Positions 54,697 to 64,000 of a stretch of DNA of 64,000 nucleotides are shown piece after piece (positions within the stretch are counted from its first letter, which is position 1; every line of letters starts with the position of its first letter). The stretch comes from Haliclystus octoradiatus (Eukaryota > Cnidaria > Staurozoa > Stauromedusae > Haliclystidae). A program made the translations under genes and the position numbers. Location: assembly GCA_916610825.1 (NCBI GenBank), contig OU744450.1:14454489-14518488 (forward strand), given 5' to 3'. The notes under the pieces were generated by a model. That model was not told the origin of the DNA and did no database searches. It saw nothing but the letters and a program-made list of their open reading frames with translations.

Positions 54697-57600
54697 CAGC
54701 AGACAAGTACATGTTTCTGGCCATTAGCCTTCATCAGTACTGCTCAGTGAGCGAACAAGGAACTGACTTCAGTATACACCTAAGTCAAGATGAGTCATAA
54801 ATGTGGTGAAAAAATTCATCACATGAAAAAAACATCTGTGCCATACCAGAGTGCTCAAACTACCGAAGTAGTGGGCAATGCATAATGCAAATAGTATAGA
54901 CACATCCCGAGTCGATAGTGCTCAAAATTGCGCATGCGCAATTGAGACATACATAGCAGCAGACAAGTACATGTTTCTGGCCATTAGCCTTCATCAGTAC
55001 TGCTCAGTGAGCGAACAAGGAACTGACTTCAGTATACACCTAAGTCAAGATGAGTCATAAATGTGGTGAAAAAATTCATCACATGAAAAAAACATCTGTG
55101 CCATACCAGAGTGCTCAAACTACCGAAGTAGTGGGCAATGCATAATGCAAATAGTATAGACACATCCCGAGTCGATAGTGCTCAAAATTGCGCATGCGCA
55201 ATTGAGACATACATAGCAGCAGACAAGTACATGTTTCTGGCCATTAGCCTTCATCAGTACTGCTCAGTGAGCGAACAAGGAACTGACTTCAGTATACACC
55301 TAAGTCAAGATGAGTCATAAATGTGGTGAAAAAATTCATCACATGAAAAAAACATCTGTGCCATACCAGAGTGCTCAAACTACCGAAGTAGTGGGCAATG
55401 CATAATGCAAATAGTATAGACACATCCCGAGTCGATAGTGCTCAAAATTGCGCATGCGCAATTGAGACATACATAGCAGCAGACAAGTACATGTTTCTGG
55501 CCATTAGCCTTCATCAGTACTGCTCAGTGAGCGAACAAGGAACTGACTTCAGTATACACCTAAGTCAAGATGAGTCATAAATGTGGTGAAAAAATTCATC
55601 ACATGAAAAAAACATCTGTGCCATACCAGAGTGCTCAAACTACCGAAGTAGTGGGCAATGCATAATGCAAATAGTATAGACACATCCCGAGTCGATAGTG
55701 CTCAAAATTGCGCATGCGCAATTGAGACATACATAGCAGCAGACAAGTACATGTTTCTGGCCATTAGCCTTCATCAGTACTGCTCAGTGAGCGAACAAGG
55801 AACTGACTTCAGTATACACCTAAGTCAAGATGAGTCATAAATGTGGTGAAAAAATTCATCACATGAAAAAAACATCTGTGCCATACCAGAGTGCTCAAAC
55901 TACCGAAGTAGTGGGCAATGCATAATGCAAATAGTATAGACACATCCCGAGTCGATAGTGCTCAAAATTGCGCATGCGCAATTGAGACATACATAGCAGC
56001 AGACAAGTACATGTTTCTGGCCATTAGCCTTCATCAGTACTGCTCAGTGAGCGAACAAGGAACTGACTTCAGTATACACCTAAGTCAAGATGAGTCATAA
56101 ATGTGGTGAAAAAATTCATCACATGAAAAAAACATCTGTGCCATACCAGAGTGCTCAAACTACCGAAGTAGTGGGCAATGCATAATGCAAATAGTATAGA
56201 CACATCCCGAGTCGATAGTGCTCAAAATTGCGCATGCGCAATTGAGACATACATAGCAGCAGACAAGTACATGTTTCTGGCCATTAGCCTTCATCAGTAC
56301 TGCTCAGTGAGCGAACAAGGAACTGACTTCAGTATACACCTAAGTCAAGATGAGTCATAAATGTGGTGAAAAAATTCATCACATGAAAAAAACATCTGTG
56401 CCATACCAGAGTGCTCAAACTACCGAAGTAGTGGGCAATGCATAATTCAAATAGTATAGACACATCCCGAGTCGATAGTGCTCAAAATTGCGCATGCGCA
56501 ATTGAGACATACATAGCAGCAGACAAGTACATGTTTCTGGCCATTAGCCTTCATCAGTACTGCTCAGTGAGCGAACAAGGAACTGACTTCAGTATACACC
56601 TAAGTCAAGATGAGTCATAAATGTGGTGAAAAAATTCATCACATGAAAAAAACATCTGTGCCATACCAGAGTGCTCAAACTACCGAAGTAGTGGGCAATG
56701 CATAATGCAAATAGTATAGACACATCCCGAGTCGATAGTGCTCAAAATTGCGCATGCGCAATTGAGACATACATAGCAGCAGACAAGTACATGTTTCTGG
56801 CCATTAGCCTTCATCAGTACTGCTCAGTGAGCGAACAAGGAACTGACTTCAGTATACACCTAAGTCAAGATGAGTCATAAATGTGGTGAAAAAATTCATC
56901 ACATGAAAAAAACATCTGTGCCATACAATGAAATATATATATTTCATTCGGTTGTACTATAAATAAAAATATACAACAAGGTATGCAGACATGGTTTGAT
57001 AAAATTGGGGGAATCTGGGACTGAGAGTCCCGGAAGGCTAGCACAAGTTCAGAACCCGGGTTCAGAAGGAAGCAGAAGAAGTAGTTGTATTCAAGTTTTT
57101 TTTTAATCTGAAGAAAAATCAGTTGCTTACATTTCTTGTACAGAGAAGTAAAACTGTGCAGGTTTCATCATATGCTTTATGACAATAACCATAAAATAAA
57201 AAGATGTGAAAACATAAACTTGCATGATGAAATCACAAGAAAAAGTTTGGAAGGAAAAATTGGAATCCCGGAAGGAAAAATATTTTATCGGACGCTGTAT
57301 GCATGCAGGGTTCCTAAAAAGTAGGCATTCAATTGCTGCAACCAAAAACTAAAATTAAATTGAAAGGAGTAAGCTTGAGAAAACTAAAATCTAAGATTGA
57401 AAACTAAAGATAAAAAGACAACTGTCACTCATTCGTGTCACTCAGCCTATTCAAGTTTCATGTCATTTTTATCTTATCTTAATATAGTACCATGAACATT
57501 TGTAACCTAATTACTAGATAAATAACAAATGTTCACTAAATTAAAAACTTGCAGTATGTCATCCAAATAAACAAGCACTTGTGCTTACGGATAACTACAA

Positions 57601-60600
57601 CCATGTAGGCTACATATTTTCTAAATTGATATATGGTTGAGTTACATACATACATACTAGAGATGTGCGAATCCAACCCGAATCCGATCCGATCTGATCG
57701 GATCGGGTCGGATTCGGGTTGATATTTTTGGTCTTCGGATCGGATCGGATTTGTAGTGATATTTTTTGTTCGGATTATTTCGGATTTCGAAATCAGACTG
57801 AGTATTTGTCTTTTGTAGTAATTGATATGTTCTAGCTTCCTTTCAACACAGAAAATAAATATTTGCAATGTAAATATAGCGGCTACGTTAATATGCCGTT
57901 ATGTGATCATTTTTACAATTGGTTCGATTGACTCGATTGATGTGAAATGAATTTTACGAAGGAAATGATTAAGATGTCTTAATTAATCGTACATCATTTC
58001 AATGTGTGCTGTTTCTCATGTTCTCCTCCGCTGTCCACCCTCAGTATTATCATAGTTTATAATATAACTATATATAACGATAGACAGCTTAGTATGTCAA
58101 GCATCGTATTTTATTGCAGTAGTAGTGACTTGAAACTTTTAGCCCAACGTAGAATGTCCATCAGCCCAGCTTGAAAAGAAAAGATTTTCTAATTGAAGAA
58201 AATTCTTGACGTGCACCTCAGTGAGACTGTAAACAAGCGTCGATAGATTTAAATAAAATATAGCCTAAGTACAACTGTGTCAAATTATGTTGGCTAAATG
58301 TACGTCTATTCGGAAGTTTACATGTTTTACATCTCTTTGATGCCCTATGGAATTCGGATTTCATGCAAAAAGTTTCGGATTAGTTCGGATTAATTTAGAA
58401 ATTTTAGTTTAGGATCGGATCGGATTATGTTTATGATTATTGCTTCGGATCGGATCGGATTTGGATCAGTATCACATTCGTAACTGTAATCAATTTTCTG
58501 TAAATCCGATCCGACGCACACCTTTAATACATACATACATACATTTTCAGGTCAAGAGGATTATTTATATATTAAAAAAAGTATTTACTGTATAGTAAAT
58601 ATCTACATGATTATAAATTTGGATATTTTCATATTTTGCCATCATAACAAATACAATGAATTAATATTATCCTGATATTTACATATAACATAATTACTTC
58701 ATGTAACTCATTACAACCCCTAGATTGTAACTCATGTCTTACTCTTACTTCAGATTCAAATATACACTTCTGTTGTCCACACGTTCACCCTTTACTCTTG
58801 AGTTTAATCAATTACATATACACTACTCTGATAATACTACAGGTATAAAATAATACTGTACAACAAAGAAAATACATTATTTAGCTCTCTCATTTCGATG
58901 GGCTCAAAATAGAAGCCAAAATAGGATTAATCATCAATGCTGTCTACCTGTAATGTAGAATGCCTACAGGGAGGGGGATATTATTGTATTGTCGTGTATA
59001 TTTCAACCATTTTGAATAATCTCATTCAAACTTCAACTGTTCACTTCCAGATATGGGTTGATTATACGCAAGGACACCTCATCATCTCGCACTAGAAAGC
59101 TGAAAGTTGCTTCTGCCTTTGATGATGATTCAAGTGATGATGACACATTGGTAAGCTGCCTACTGTGAATCTCTTCAATTATTATGTTCCGGCCAAAATG
59201 AGGACTGTATAATGTTGAGTAATGCTGCAATTTTACAAAATTTCGTGGTTGTTTATTATTTATTATTATTAAAATTTTGGATTTTATAATTTTTATAGGA
59301 AGTTAATGTAATCAAACTTTCAAGGCTTTTATGACTTTCCTTCAGAATTATTTAGAGTCATTTGCGTGGCTTTTTCTTCTGAAGTTCCAAAGATAATTTA
59401 ATGTGAGCGATCATTCAGGGTTCGTTTGTCTGTGATGACGCTGGAGAACAATACAATGGTTTCAAAACAATTGTATGCATGAATGGTTTGATGTAGTTTA
59501 AAGCCTACATGATCAAATTACGTTGAGTTCTTTTGTTTGCTCGAGTGTGAAATGTCAACACATTACTGCGAATGTCAAAAAATTGTGAGCAGTTTGAATG
59601 AAATACAGTTCTACAGAAATACAGAAATACAGTGAAACCTGCTTAAGTGCAAAGCGACTTTGCATCCGATTTTAGTTGCACTTTTCCGAAAGTGCGCTTA
59701 TCCGGAGTTCACTAAAACAATAGAAAATTGAGAACAACGGAAAAAATGGTAAACAAGAGGACAACAAACTAGATTCGATTTTGAACATAATATATATAAA
59801 GTATATTTATTATTTAAAACCTTTACATTAGTAATGGATATCAATTGAAATAAATAATGCTACAGTATATAATATAAATGGTTACATCACATAAGGGTTG
59901 CCACAGAAATCTGTTGTTTTATAAATGAAGGATGTAACAAACACAAACACATACAAGTGAAATCATTTGAAACCATCATAATATATTTCTCACAACTATT
60001 GAAATTAACAAAATATTTGCACATAAGCAGGTTTTGAACAAATAAATAAAAGAAATTGTTTGCAGATAAGCGGAAATTGCACTTAACCAAATTGCAGTTA
60101 TCCGAAATTTATTAGCAAAGTTTGTATGGAAATAATTCGATGTCCAAGAGATTAATTGCACATAACCGGGATTTGCGCTTATCCGAATTGCACTTAAATG
60201 GGTTACACTGTTTACATAAAGCGGGCAATACTTGACCAACACAGAGAGAATGTTTTCGACCACAATAAATACAAAGGTTGGCTGTGTTTCATCCAAAATC
60301 CCAGAAGGCTAGAAACTTTGTGACACCCTGCACATGACATAAAAAATTTTTATTACAGTATCGCGTAGCTGAAGCCAAATGACGAAGAATGGCGCGCAAA
60401 ATCAGAAGTTTTCAACGTCAAAGTCAGCTATGCCCAGTGCCCACCAGAGCCATCTATTTATAATGATAATAATAATAGATGGCTCTGATGCCCACTGCTT
60501 TGGGGTTCCTTTATGCTTTTATGCCACACTTTGAAATGCTTTTATACCACATTTAAGACAATAGGGCGGAATACACTGTGGAGTGTGGAGGTCATCATCA

Positions 60601-63600
60601 TCTGAGTTGTCAAGTTTTTTTCAAATCAAATTGGCTAATTAAATTTTCGGGCAATTTCACGTTCATGAACTCATGAACTTTTTTCGCAGTGGATATAGGC
60701 CTACCGTTAATTAAACTTTTCTATAGATTAAGGGAAATTTAGTTACGATAATGAAGTAGTTTCTGTCTCAGAATTGTTTTGTTTTTACTTTTACTTCATT
60801 TTCGTACTTCTAGTTATCCTCACATTCTATCTAAAACCAGAATTTTTGTAAGTTTATGTTTAATGTTCTAAATCAGTTCTTCTCCACAAAAAATGGTTCT
60901 TCTCCGAAGGTATTGTAGTCACTACCTTTTAACATGTCATTTTTCTCCTGGCATCTAGGCCAAAGCAAAACTATCTGTGAACCAAACAATCCTTCAAGAA
61001 AATGCCAAAAAGAAAGTTTCAAAACAGGTTGGTTTATTTTGTGATATCTAGTTTGTTGAAATTTATTATATAATATTTATATTTTTATTTATTTCAATCA
61101 TAGTTGGTATAGACTGATAGAATTACCAATACAGAATAGAATTGACTAAGGCCTGGTTTTCATTTTCCATTTAGAAAAACGAAAGTCGAACACACACAAA
61201 ACGAATCAAACGCATTGATAGCCGGTCCTCTCCCAAAAATCAGACATGTCTGATATTCGAGAGATGACTGGTGACTGTCGCCGGCCCTAAATGAAGACCA
61301 TGCTTAATCCATCACATTTATAATTGTTGATATTTTGCTTTTAGACACAGATAGAAATCGAGAAAGCAATATCTGAAGACCCAACGGTATATGAATATGA
61401 TGCTGTCTATGATTCAATGGAGAGTAAAAAGAATGATATATTTGTAAAGAAAAAAGAAGACAGTAGAAAGGTATGTTATTGGTAGTTCCTCTTCAATGCT
61501 TGGGTGTACAGTCAAGCCTTTTATAATGGCCACCTCTATGCAGTAGTCACTCGTTCATTGTCTAAAATATTATTTTCTAATATTAAAAAGTAATGTAGAC
61601 GGTGTCTTTCTAGATGAGTGGCTTTTTTCGCTGAGAGCAATGATTTTAAACGCTCTTTGTTGATCTCAGCTGCGACACTGCAGATCAATTTCAACAGATT
61701 TCATGGTAGATAAGTCTTGATTGTCAATGCGCAACGATGCGCCGCAGCTACTCACAATGCAATTCCCTCTGGACCATTCCATCCGCCATCCTCAGATGGT
61801 ACTCATTTGATGTTTCAGATAAAGTCAAGGCTGAGTTGACCTTAGGAGGATTTGAACCACAGTCGATCAGATATGATCCGATCTGAAGTTCGGTTTCTCT
61901 GCCATCTGAGCTAATCCTCCCCTCATTGAATCTCTGTATATTAAGATTACCTGCATATAGTGGTCAATGTATCTACCTCTCATAGCTTACTGTATTGATG
62001 CGCATATAAATTGACAGTGCGTTTAAAACGACCCCTATTTTTACAAGTGCCCAATACGGTACTGCTAGCTGCTATATACAGGTTCCATAGCATGTGTAAA
62101 TAAGATATTTTTCTAACTGGTTCAAATTTTATACACATCCTCTTTCTTCTAAGTAGGACTGCATATTGCATATGTGTGCTGTTGAACCAATTATGATCTT
62201 GTTTTGAAATATGATTACGAGTTATTTCTAGTTTTAGAGGATGGGTATTCTTTCATTTTACATTTTTTGTTCACAATAATGAATAAATTTCCGTTTAAAA
62301 TTACCGGTATTACAGTATCTAGATCTATTTTCTGGCATATGAAAATAACATATTGAATACTGCTTACAATTACAATGATGGCATGTTTCCCTTGAACTAC
62401 ACCTCTGCTGTTGTTGCATTGCATTGCAAGTGGCTCTGAGTGATTACTTGTCTTTTTCAGCCAAAGTATATCAACAATTTACTGAAATCAGCTGAGAATC
62501 GAAAGCAGGAACAGGAACGGCGAGTGGAGAGAAAGATCCAAAAAGAACGAGAAGCTGAGGGGGATGAATTTGCTGATAAAGAAGCTTTTGTTACTGATGC
62601 GTATCCTTTGACCTTTCTTCATAAATTTACTATTTCAGTTGATGTATAATCTGATTAGATTGTGATTAATAAATTTAATCATTAGCATGATACTATTTTA
62701 TTAATTCAGTTTTGGTATTTCAAAATGCAAGTGAGTTCCTTAGCGTATTTGTTTAGATACCGTAAGAAGATGCTTGAAAGAGAGGCAGAAGAAGAGAAGC
62801 TAAAAGAGAAAGAACGTCTTGAAGGTAAACCTGCAGTAGCACTGAATTATCTTATTTATATGTTATTTACAAATATGATCAATTAAGATCACAATGGCTC
62901 ATGTTGGGCATCTATTGTTATTGTTTTTAGCTTTAAATGAAGTAACAAAGCAAAACGACCTTGGTCATTTCTACCGTAATCTTATGACCCACAATGTTGC
63001 AATGGGTGGAAGAGATGATACATCCAAGCAAGAGAAATCGTCAAAAGTTGAAGAAAAGACTGAACATAAGGAATCTGCCAATACAGCAAATACTCATGTT
63101 CGACAAGATAGTTATGAAGAAACAGATCCACGCCATTCAGCCTCCGAATCAAATAGAGATGACAATGCCAGGAAAAGTAATATTGAGCGTCCCAGCAAAG
63201 AAAAAGAATCAAAAAAGAGGAGTCATAGACATCGTAGAAGCTCGTCTATTGATGAAGAACGAGACAGAAATGTTAGAAATCACAAAGAGAAATATGAGGA
63301 CACTAGACGTCATAGCCACAAAGATGACAGAAAGGAACATCGTAGGAGAAGGTCACCATCACATTCATCGCCATCTGATGTTGAAGATCAGAGAAACAAT
63401 AGAAATCGAAAATCAAGACGTCGACCTTTATCAGATGAGGCAGAAAGACATCATAAACGTCATACATCTGCAAAGCGTGAATCTTCCAAGGGAGACCAAG
63501 TCCAGATGAGCGTTGAGTCGTCGTATAAAAGAAGACGAGATGATGACCACGGCAGAAAAGGAGAGAAATCAAAGGAAACCCGTCAGAGAACAACACTCCC

Positions 63601-63865
63601 CATTGCAAAAGATGATGGTACTGACAATATTCCTGCACATGGCAATGACTTATCTGATTCAAATGAAGACGAAGTACAATATAGTAATGTGAATAGTAAA
63701 ATAAAGAAAGATGATAAAAAGACTATTAAATCAAATGGAGATACAGCCACTGACTTTTATTCCATGAGAACAGACAGTAACAGCATTGCCTCAGCTAGAG
63801 AACGCTATCTGATGCGGAAAGGAGGTCGTGGAAATGTCGCTGCTTCTTCCGATTCTGAAGATTGA
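52697..63865 (+). CDS. NSRP1: Nuclear speckle splicing regulatory protein 1 (NSRP1)
   Basis: Seven exons: 52697–52719, 59051–59150, 60959–61027, 61345–61470, 62461–62600, 62757–62824, 62931–63865. They total 1461 bases, 486 aa plus stop, in phase throughout. NSRP1 (CCDC55) is a nuclear-speckle protein that affects alternative splice-site choice. Conserved blocks are KYGLIIRK near the start, EDPTVYEYDAVYDSM, KPKYINNLLKSAENRK, the coiled-coil ERKIQKEREAEGDEFADKE, FVTDAYRKKM, ALNEVTKQNDLGHFYRNL and the ending ARERYLMRKG. The last exon encodes a long Arg/Lys/Ser/His-rich tail, disordered and RS-like as in the family. Intron 1 is 6.3 kb and carries Penelope-like tails and the hammerhead tandem array; intron 4 has a SINE. 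Confidence 0.95.
53405..53564. mobile_element. pogo/Tigger-like MITE, truncated
   Basis: The right end CGAGTTTGACTGTA and internal GGGATATTAAGCGA/GGTGGGACATT phrases match the MITE at 1520–1706 in inverted order. The left end is degenerate. Confidence 0.5.
53661..53704 (-). ncRNA. Hammerhead ribozyme, palindrome B left arm
   Basis: Minus strand: CCGT, CTGAAGA, stem CGC/GCG with loop AATAAAA, GAAA, helix III ACT/AGT, scissile T, then ACGG closing helix I. All helices pair. Confidence 0.68.
54461..54504 (+). ncRNA. Hammerhead ribozyme motif, palindrome B right arm
   Basis: Same layout as the left-arm copy, but the middle stem has AGC opposite GCG after one base change, so helix II is weakened. 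Confidence 0.5.
54694..56926 (-). repeat. 260-bp tandem array with a hammerhead in every unit
   Basis: A 260-base unit is repeated 8.6 times, head to tail. Units are essentially identical; the one difference I saw is G to T near 56447. The array follows a (TA)n run and stops at CCATAC before AATGAAATATATATATTTC. Each unit carries a minus-strand hammerhead core, a perfect TTGCGCATGCGCAA palindrome, and a short frame (MHNANSIDTSRVDSAQN...) that is probably fortuitous. It lies in NSRP1 intron 1, antisense to that gene. The architecture matches metazoan retrozyme-type satellites. Confidence 0.95.
54696..54743 (-). ncRNA. Hammerhead ribozyme, first of nine tandem copies
   Basis: Minus strand 5'→3': GCAGTA (helix I), CTGATGA (54731–54737), helix II GGC/GCC, GAAA (54714–54717), helix III ACA/TGT with loop TGTACT, then the canonical GTC cleavage triplet with scissile C at 54702. 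TGCTGC closes six pairs of helix I, one of them G·U. An A·A mismatch sits at the base of helix II. Identical copies begin at 54956, 55216, 55476, 55736, 55996, 56256, 56516 and 56776. Confidence 0.8.
56927..57659. other. NSRP1 intron 1, no recognised feature
   Basis: AT-rich intron sequence after the tandem array. No coding pattern or repeat family was recognised. Confidence 0.5.
57660..58528. mobile_element. Non-autonomous element, GATCGGATTCGG family
   Basis: Starts TAGAGATGTGCGAATCC and ends CCGATCCGACGCACACCTTTA, imperfect inverted ends. Blocks of GATCGGATCGGAT alternate with other sequence. Both flanks are (CATA)n, so the target duplication cannot be read. Related pieces are at 31510–31966 and near 39680. 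The end sequence is hAT-like but not diagnostic. Confidence 0.6.
59630..60210. mobile_element. pogo/Tigger-like MITE, long copy
   Basis: The left end CAGTGAAACCTGCTTAAGTG is mirrored by CACTTAAATGGGTTACACTG at the right. Sub-terminal phrases CTTATCCGGA/TTATCCGAAAT repeat. No transposase. It lies in NSRP1 intron 2. Confidence 0.75.
60430..60493. repeat. Small perfect hairpin
   Basis: AGAGCCATCTATTTATAATG... is closely mirrored by ...AATAATAGATGGCTCT within about 60 bases. Flanking TGCCCA(C) occurs on both sides. Confidence 0.7.
60640..60700. repeat. TTCATGAA-palindrome repeat, fragment
   Basis: ACGTTCATGAACTCATGAAC, then TTTTTTCGCAGTGGATA. It is a truncated right end of the family seen at 25015 and 35864. 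Confidence 0.45.
61585..61922 (-). mobile_element. tRNA-derived SINE copy 3
   Basis: Same family as the copies at 12671 and 33285, with A and B boxes near 61910 and 61855. It has a deletion near its 3' tail (GGTGTCTTTCTAGATGAG). No clear target duplication. It lies in NSRP1 intron 4. Confidence 0.8.
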
Positions 63866-64000
63866 TCATCAATTGCACATTTATTTTCTCATTTAAATTT
63901 ACGATATATAGCATTGTAGATATTATGGTAATTTGGTCCACACTGGCAGATCAATCAGTTTCAAAGTAAAATTGAATCGCAAGAATATTATATTTCTATT
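63866..64000. other. NSRP1 3' UTR start
   Basis: AT-rich sequence after the NSRP1 stop. No canonical AATAAA appears before the window ends. Confidence 0.4.

Noticed and set aside
54878..56880. Eight identical 60-codon frames in the tandem array
   Set aside because: They repeat only because the 260-bp unit repeats. Composition is not protein-like and no start context or family match is evident. The unit is better explained by its ribozyme.
54694..56926. CRISPR array
   Set aside because: The repeat is a continuous 260-bp tandem unit without variable spacers, in a eukaryotic intron.

Overview
This is animal nuclear DNA. It is AT-rich and intron-rich, with GT–AG introns and five recognisable conserved metazoan genes spread among many transposon remnants. 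Nothing bacterial is present. The gene set and repeats fit an invertebrate, and an ascidian-like animal is a guess only. I assembled the gene models by hand by matching splice sites and reading phase. For four of the five conserved genes the exon lengths sum to a whole number of codons ending in one stop; RAD9 does so for its visible part.

Layout: 0.1–1.0 kb holds a small Myb/SANT-like gene (−). 2–9.5 kb is a junkyard of LINE and hAT-type remnants, with several plausible but unidentified minus-strand exons. 9.75–16.3 kb is RAD9 (+, DNA-damage checkpoint clamp; its 5' exons were not found). 18.6–26.9 kb is a TRPA-like ankyrin channel (−, 7 exons, 864 aa). 27.1–38.9 kb is BUD23 (+, 12 exons, 281 aa, 18S rRNA guanine-N7 methyltransferase). 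40.3–52.5 kb is HSD17B4 (−, 6 exons, 735 aa, peroxisomal multifunctional enzyme ending in SKL). 52.7–63.9 kb is NSRP1 (+, 7 exons, 486 aa, splicing regulator). TRPA-like/BUD23 and HSD17B4/NSRP1 are head-to-head pairs only 257 and 170 bp apart, so shared promoters are likely. RAD9/TRPA-like and BUD23/HSD17B4 converge.

The most interesting stretch is 44–57 kb, in HSD17B4 intron 2 and NSRP1 intron 1. Penelope-like retroelement ends with GIY-YIG endonuclease coding lie there as large inverted repeats. Their ends carry sequences that fold as hammerhead ribozymes. One palindrome is split by an apparently intact 2.9-kb TTAA-targeting DNA transposon, and the unoccupied site survives in the other arm. 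Next to this is a nearly perfect 260-bp tandem array of 8.6 units. Each unit encodes, on the minus strand, a full hammerhead core with a canonical GUC cleavage site, nine in all. This looks like a retrozyme-type satellite that could release 260-nt self-cleaved RNAs.

Other repeats include three copies of a tRNA-derived SINE (two with target duplications), a hAT MITE with an 8-bp duplication, pogo/Tigger-like MITEs, several fold-back elements, a MITE family built from TTCATGAA palindromes, and a (TTA)n microsatellite of about 280 bp.
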